DNA of 5,770 bases, taken from NCBI GenBank assembly GCA_947446625.1, contig CANFIE010000268.1, positions 1 to 5,770 of the forward strand. Reading direction: 5' to 3'. The notes beneath the pieces were generated by a model. The model was not told the origin of the DNA, ran no database searches, and was given only the letters and a program-made list of their open reading frames with translations. The position numbers were made by a program, and so were the translations under genes. Below, one piece after another: positions 1 to 5,770 of the stretch (positions are counted from its first letter, which is position 1; the number at the start of each line of letters is the position of its first letter). Source of the stretch: Acetobacteraceae bacterium. Lineage in GTDB: Bacteria > Pseudomonadota > Alphaproteobacteria > Acetobacterales > Acetobacteraceae.

Positions 1-3347
<3,347 letters not shown>

Positions 3348-3353
3348 CATGCT

Positions 3354-3358
3354 CTCCT
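3354..3358 (-). promoter_or_regulatory. Ribosome binding site of the oxoprolinase gene
   Basis: On the minus strand AGGAG precedes two adjacent in-frame ATG codons, with 3 nt to the first (3350) and 6 nt to the second (3347). The spacing favours 3347. The in-frame ATG at 3365 lies upstream of this site and has no comparable purine stretch in front of it, so a start there is less likely. Confidence 0.65.
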
Positions 3359-3422
3359 GCGCCATTGGTGGGTCATCGCAACCCCGGCGCTGTCCTGCAA
3401 GGGCCAGGCGGGTTGTGGCGGA

Positions 3423-3454
3423 ACGTTGACGATTTATCAGCATAATGTCAACGT
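3423..3454. promoter_or_regulatory. Palindromic operator candidate (ACGTTGAC-N16-GTCAACGT)
   Basis: ACGTTGAC at 3423-3430 is the exact reverse complement of GTCAACGT at 3447-3454. The 16-bp spacer is AT-rich, and half-site centres are 24 bp apart, which puts both arms on nearly the same DNA face. The spacer has a looser symmetry (TTAT at 3434-3437, ATAA at 3442-3445). The repeat ends 6 nt before the regulator's ATG and overlaps the likely promoter elements, the usual place for a MarR-family dimer to repress its own gene and a divergent neighbour. That the adjacent regulator binds here is inference. The perfect symmetry is seen directly. Confidence 0.65.
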
Positions 3455-3460
3455 GAGCCC

Positions 3461-3979
3461 ATGACCCAACGCCGCAATGCTGAACCGGTGGTGTCCTCGG
3501 CGCATTTGGCCGAAGGGGCGGCGCCGGCACTTTCCGAAATGGAGTTTGGGCTGATTCTGGCCGGGCAGTCATTCCAGCGCTGGATCAGCCGCTGCATGGC
3601 GGCGGCTGGCATGCCCGGGCTTTCGCCGACCGAGATTCTGGTGCTGCACACGGTGCGGCATCGGGACCGGCCGAAGCGGTTGGCCGATATTCTGCTGGTG
3701 CTGGATATCGAGGATGCGCATATCGCCCGCTACGCCGTGCGCAAGCTGGCCGCCGCCGGGTTGGTGAAGACCGGGCGGGCGGGCAAGGAACAACTGGTGC
3801 AGGCCACGCCGGCCGGCGCCGCGCTATGCGCCCGCTATGCCGAGGTGCGCGAGGCGCTGCTGGCGCAGGCGGTGCGCGATACCGGGCCGGATGGGGCCCG
3901 GCTTTCCGAGTTGGCGGCGCTGCTGCGGACGCTTTCGGGCTACTACAACCAGGCGGCGCGGTCGGCGGCCACTTTGTAG
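3461..3979 (+). CDS. MarR-family winged-helix transcriptional regulator
   Basis: The 172-residue product is a probable dimeric cytoplasmic DNA-binding protein. An N-terminal helical part (about 27-50, MEFGLILAGQSFQRWISRCM) would help dimerise. It is followed by a winged helix: SPTEILVLHTVRHRD (55-69), PKRLADILLVLD (71-82), a recognition helix near 84-99 (EDAHIARYAVRKLAAA), and a wing around 102-117 (VKTGRAGKEQLVQATP). The C-terminal helices (about 121-166) resemble the dimerisation helices of MarR proteins of similar length. It is divergent from the oxoprolinase gene, with a perfect palindrome just before its start, which suggests autoregulation and control of that neighbour by an unknown small ligand. 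The ATG at 3461 has only a weak GTGAG upstream, so initiation may be inefficient or nearly leaderless. The next in-frame Met (residue 27) would remove the leading tail but leave the winged helix whole. Confidence 0.88.
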   Translation: MTQRRNAEPVVSSAHLAEGAAPALSEMEFGLILAGQSFQRWISRCMAAAGMPGLSPTEILVLHTVRHRDRPKRLADILLVLDIEDAHIARYAVRKLAAAGLVKTGRAGKEQLVQATPAGAALCARYAEVREALLAQAVRDTGPDGARLSELAALLRTLSGYYNQAARSAATL

Positions 3980-3996
3980 CGGTTACGCGACCGCGC
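3956..3996. repeat. 9-bp GC-rich inverted repeat spanning two convergent stop codons; possible bidirectional terminator
   Basis: GCGCGGTCG (3956-3964) is the exact reverse complement of CGACCGCGC (3988-3996), with a 23-nt loop. The loop holds the TAG stop of the regulator (3977-3979) and the stop of the dioxygenase on the other strand (3983-3985). Both arms are coding: the left is in the regulator's last codons and the right in the dioxygenase's last codons. No T-tract follows on either strand, so it is not a textbook intrinsic terminator. It is the only hairpin I see in the 3-bp convergent junction. Confidence 0.45.
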
Positions 3997-4864
3997 GGAC
4001 CGGCAGCGGTACTTCGTCATTGGTGGTGCGGCGCAGGTCGCGCGGCTCGGACAGGTCGTAGGCGCGGCCGCGATGCAGGGTGCTGCGGTTGTCCCATATC
4101 ACCAGGTCGCCCACCTGCCATTCGTGGCGGTAGCGGAATTGCGGCTGGGTGGCGTGCTCCAGCAGGTCCAGCAGCAGCATTTTGCCCTCTGCCACGCCCA
4201 TGCCGAGGATGCGGCGGGCGTGGATGCCTGCGAACAGCACGTCTCGGCCTGAGCCGGGGTGGATGCGGTGCAGCGGCCAGACCACCGCCGGCAGGGTGGC
4301 GAGTTGCTCGGCGCTGTAGTCGTCGTCGCCCAACAGGGTCATGCGGGAATGCAGGGCGAAGTGCTCGGCCTCCAGACCCTTCACCTGGCGTTGCAGGCGC
4401 AGGGGCAAGGCGTCCCAGGCGGCGCGGAGGTCGGCGTATTCGGTCTGCCCGCCCCAGCTGGGCAGGGTGACGGCGGAGAGCATGGAGTAGCTGACCGCCG
4501 GGGCCTGGAAGGAGCTATCAGAATGCCAGAGCTGGTTGGCCAGGCCGCTGATGATCTTCTTGTTGTCGCGCGGCAGCGGGCGGCCTTCGGGGTCGAGGTT
4601 GGAGATGTCGATGAGGGCGGCGTCGCGCATGCGTTCCACCCGGCCGCCGATCTTCTTCAGGCCGGGGTTGAGCGGGCCGAATTGCTTGGCCATGGCGACC
4701 TGCTGTTCCTGGTCCAGCGGCTGGCCGCGGAAGACGAGGACGGCGTGGCGGTCGAGCGCGGCGACCACGGCGGCGATCTGCTCGGGCGGCAGCGGGCGGG
4801 CGAGGTCGATGCCCGAAGCCTCGGCGGCGAAGAGCGGGTGCAGCGGGCGCAGGGACAGGCTCAT
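3983..4864 (-). CDS. TfdA/TauD-family Fe(II)/2-oxoglutarate-dependent dioxygenase
   Basis: The 293-residue cytoplasmic oxygenase would hydroxylate a small carboxylic-acid substrate while decarboxylating 2-oxoglutarate to succinate. The iron triad is complete: H114 and D116 in NQLWHSDSSF, and H264 in WDNRSTLHRG. T141 (GGQTEYADLR) and R279 (RDLRRTT) match the 2-oxoglutarate contacts, and R275 matches a TfdA active-site arginine. From memory it resembles TfdA of Cupriavidus necator (2,4-D dioxygenase, about 287 residues) along its length: near-identical opening (PLHPLFAA), LVFRGQPL (43-50), and LLEHATQ (234-240). It looks closer to TfdA than to taurine dioxygenase. Many TfdA-like proteins act on other aryloxy, phenylpropanoid or alkyl acids, so 2,4-D activity should not be assumed. 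The ATG at 4864 has a strong GGAGG 7 nt upstream. The gene converges on the MarR-type regulator and diverges from djlA, so it is probably transcribed alone. Confidence 0.93.
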   Translation of the reverse strand: MSLSLRPLHPLFAAEASGIDLARPLPPEQIAAVVAALDRHAVLVFRGQPLDQEQQVAMAKQFGPLNPGLKKIGGRVERMRDAALIDISNLDPEGRPLPRDNKKIISGLANQLWHSDSSFQAPAVSYSMLSAVTLPSWGGQTEYADLRAAWDALPLRLQRQVKGLEAEHFALHSRMTLLGDDDYSAEQLATLPAVVWPLHRIHPGSGRDVLFAGIHARRILGMGVAEGKMLLLDLLEHATQPQFRYRHEWQVGDLVIWDNRSTLHRGRAYDLSEPRDLRRTTNDEVPLPVRAVA

Positions 4865-4871
4865 AACGCTT

Positions 4872-4876
4872 CCTCC
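4872..4876 (-). promoter_or_regulatory. Ribosome binding site of the TfdA-like dioxygenase gene
   Basis: GGAGG, within GGAGGAAG on the minus strand, sits 7 nt before the ATG at 4864. It is the strongest Shine-Dalgarno match in the window and settles this start codon. The 61-bp gap to the divergent djlA (4865-4925) must also hold the promoters of both genes, but I see no convincing -35/-10 pair there. Confidence 0.8.
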
Positions 4877-4925
4877 AGCATTTTGGGCATCCTATGGCGC
4901 TGCCGGGCGCCATGCTAGGTAGCGG

Positions 4926-5732
4926 TTGCGGGCGTGGGGTGCGGCTTTGGGCTTGTTCGGCAAGATTTTGGGCGGGATGGCGGGCTTTGCCATTGGCGGG
5001 CCGGCGGGCGCCATGCTGGGCATGGGGCTGGGCCACGCCGCCGATGAGGGGACGCTGGGCAAATTCGGGCCGCGCGGGTTGCCGGGGCCGGCGGATTTGG
5101 CGGCGCTGCTGGGCAACCGGGAAAGCCTGTTCGCGGTGGCGGTGGTGGTGCTTTCGGCCAAGCTGGCCAAGGCTGATGGCCCGGTGCAGCGGGTGGAGAT
5201 TGACGCCTTCAAGCGGTGCTTCCGCATTCCGCCCGAGAGCATGCCGGAGGTGGCGCGGCTGTATGACGACGCCAAGCGCAGCGCCGAGGGCTACGAGCCC
5301 TTCGCCGAGCGGCTGGGCGAGGCCTTTGCCGACAACAAGGCGATGCTGGGCGATGTGCTGGCGGCGCTGTTCAGCATTGCCCGCGCCGATGGGCCGATCA
5401 CCAAGGGGGAATTGAACTTCCTTTCGGTGGTGCATGAGAAATTGGGGCTGGACCGCGGCACCTGGGACCGGGCACGGGATGGGCTGCCGCACAACCCTTC
5501 CGCCAGCACCGCGGCCAGCGATGGCGCCGCCGATGCCTATATGACGCTGGGGGTGACGCGGGGCGCCAGCGATGACGAGTTGCGGCAGACTTGGCGCAAG
5601 CTGATGCGCGAAAACCACCCGGACAGCCTGGCGGCGCGCGGCGTGCCGCAGGAGTTTGTGAAGCGGGCGACGGACAAGGTGGCCGAGATCAATGCCGCCT
5701 GGGACCGGATTAAAAAGGAGCGCGGATTGTGA
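4926..5732 (+). CDS. djlA: DjlA-type membrane-anchored DnaJ-like co-chaperone (TerB + J domain)
   Basis: The 268-residue product is a co-chaperone that would stimulate DnaK ATPase at the inner membrane. A glycine-rich hydrophobic N-terminal segment (about 8-38, with GGMAGFAIGGPAGAMLG) is the membrane anchor. A TerB-like helical domain follows (about 65-178), with two similar stretches, AKADGPVQRVEID (81-93) and ARADGPITKGELN (152-164). A short Ala/Ser-rich linker (185-203) leads to the C-terminal J domain (about 204-268) with YMTLGV and the DnaK-contact HPD (231-233). From memory E. coli DjlA (271 residues) has the same order, length and closing pattern (RKLM..HHPDKL..KGLP). The TTG at 4926 is chosen because an in-frame stop lies at 4920-4922, AGGT sits 5 nt upstream, and the opening x-x-W-G pattern matches the M-Q-Y-W-G start of E. 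coli DjlA. The first in-frame ATG (4977) would delete half the anchor. The residue after HPD is Ser rather than the usual Lys/Arg. Confidence 0.92.
   Translation: MRAWGAALGLFGKILGGMAGFAIGGPAGAMLGMGLGHAADEGTLGKFGPRGLPGPADLAALLGNRESLFAVAVVVLSAKLAKADGPVQRVEIDAFKRCFRIPPESMPEVARLYDDAKRSAEGYEPFAERLGEAFADNKAMLGDVLAALFSIARADGPITKGELNFLSVVHEKLGLDRGTWDRARDGLPHNPSASTAASDGAADAYMTLGVTRGASDDELRQTWRKLMRENHPDSLAARGVPQEFVKRATDKVAEINAAWDRIKKERGL
5715..5720 (+). promoter_or_regulatory. Ribosome binding site inside the end of djlA for the next gene
   Basis: AAGGAG lies in the last codons of djlA, 8 nt before a GTG codon (5729) that overlaps the djlA stop as GTGA. This is a normal arrangement for translational coupling and is the main support for a downstream gene. 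Confidence 0.5.
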
Positions 5733-5770
5733 AGGCGGCGCCACGGTCCCAGTCAACAGTGCAAGACCGC
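5729..5770 (+). CDS. Start of an unidentified gene coupled to djlA (partial)
   Basis: Fourteen codons are open from a GTG at 5729 to the window edge and read MKAAPRSQSTVQDR if GTG is decoded as Met. The GTG overlaps the djlA stop (GTGA) and has AAGGAG 8 nt upstream, so it would be the next gene of a djlA operon. The visible residues show no domain. In some alphaproteobacteria I recall an AmpD-type N-acetylmuramoyl-L-alanine amidase next to the DjlA-like gene, and such proteins often begin with a short variable tail before an R-P-S-P-N motif. Nothing here proves that. The alternative is that this is only untranslated sequence after djlA. Confidence 0.4.
   Translation, partial: MKAAPRSQSTVQDR

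Larger units (their letters stand above)
3351..3460. promoter_or_regulatory. Divergent control region between oxoprolinase gene and MarR-type regulator
   Basis: This 110-bp gap separates the start codons of two divergent genes and must hold promoters for both. The oxoprolinase-proximal part (about 3359-3420) is GC-rich with no clear element. The regulator-proximal part has the only AT-rich patch nearby, 3431-3446, with 12 A/T of 16. On the plus strand CATAAT (3441-3446) resembles a -10 box, but no -35 box lies at normal spacing. A transcript from it would begin only a few nt before the regulator's ATG. On the minus strand TTGACA (3451-3446) matches a -35 consensus, but the hexamer 17 nt downstream is poor. 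The promoter positions are therefore tentative. Confidence 0.55.

Noticed and set aside
3379..3415. Inverted repeat CAACCC (3379-3384) / GGGTTG (3410-3415) in the divergent region
   Set aside because: The arms are only 6 bp with a 25-bp gap in GC-rich DNA, unlike the nearby perfect 8-bp repeat in its AT-rich context. It is not distinguishable from chance.
3826..4470. Plus-strand open frame of 214 codons overlapping the end of the regulator
   Set aside because: It is out of frame with the regulator and antisense to the dioxygenase, with the Gly/Arg/Ala composition typical of shadow frames.
4259..4918. Plus-strand open frame of 219 codons opposite the dioxygenase gene
   Set aside because: It is antisense to a well-supported dioxygenase, has no family motif, and is a GC-rich shadow frame.
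4904..5017. 13-bp direct repeat CGGGCGCCATGCT at 4904-4916 and 5005-5017
   Set aside because: It is short, has common GC-rich composition, and the copies lie in different frames with no flanking mobile-element signature. Chance is sufficient.
4894..5415. ATG-initiated frame starting just upstream of djlA
   Set aside because: It overlaps djlA in another frame and gives a Trp/Arg/Cys-rich translation. The djlA frame carries the TerB and J-domain motifs.
4518..5756. Minus-strand open frame of 412 codons covering djlA and the start of the dioxygenase gene
   Set aside because: It runs antisense to djlA and out of frame in the dioxygenase gene. Its product is Arg/Pro/His-rich with no recognisable motif.

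Overview
The window is very GC-rich, coding-dense bacterial DNA. Codons ending in G or C dominate, intergenic gaps are 3 to 110 bp, and GTG/TTG starts seem to be used beside ATG. Protein content (a fused oxoprolinase/hydantoinase, a TfdA-like dioxygenase, a TerB/J-domain DjlA) and base composition suggest a proteobacterium, most likely a high-GC alphaproteobacterium such as an Acetobacteraceae/Rhodospirillales member. That placement is inference. No rRNA, tRNA, CRISPR array, insertion sequence or phage gene is visible.

Layout. (1) Positions 1-3347, minus strand: one long gene running off the left edge, a fused HyuA+HyuB protein of the 5-oxoprolinase/hydantoinase family, 1115 residues visible, C-terminus missing. 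(2) Positions 3351-3460: a divergent control region with an AT-rich core framed by a perfect 8-bp inverted repeat. (3) Positions 3461-3979, plus strand: a MarR-type winged-helix regulator. (4) Positions 3983-4864, minus strand: a TfdA/TauD-family Fe(II)/2-oxoglutarate dioxygenase, convergent with the regulator. Only 3 bp separate the stop codons, and a 9-bp GC-rich inverted repeat spans both. (5) Positions 4926-5732, plus strand: a DjlA-type membrane J-domain co-chaperone with a probable TTG start. (6) From 5729, plus strand: the first 14 codons of a further gene that appears translationally coupled to djlA through a GTGA overlap.

How they may work together. The regulator probably controls itself and the divergent oxoprolinase-type gene through the palindrome between them. 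The dioxygenase has all the metal- and 2-oxoglutarate-binding residues expected of TfdA, and is probably accessory catabolism for a small carboxylic acid. Whether it shares a pathway with the oxoprolinase is a guess from adjacency. The djlA end of the window looks like ordinary cell-envelope/chaperone housekeeping and is probably unrelated to the catabolic genes.

The longest open frame in the window is a plus-strand stretch of 1146 codons (24-3464). It is not a gene: it is the codon-aligned antisense shadow of the oxoprolinase. I see no strong case for a wholly new system. The best leads are the palindromic operator, the stop-codon-spanning hairpin, and the uncharacterised pairing of oxoprolinase, MarR regulator and TfdA-like dioxygenase.
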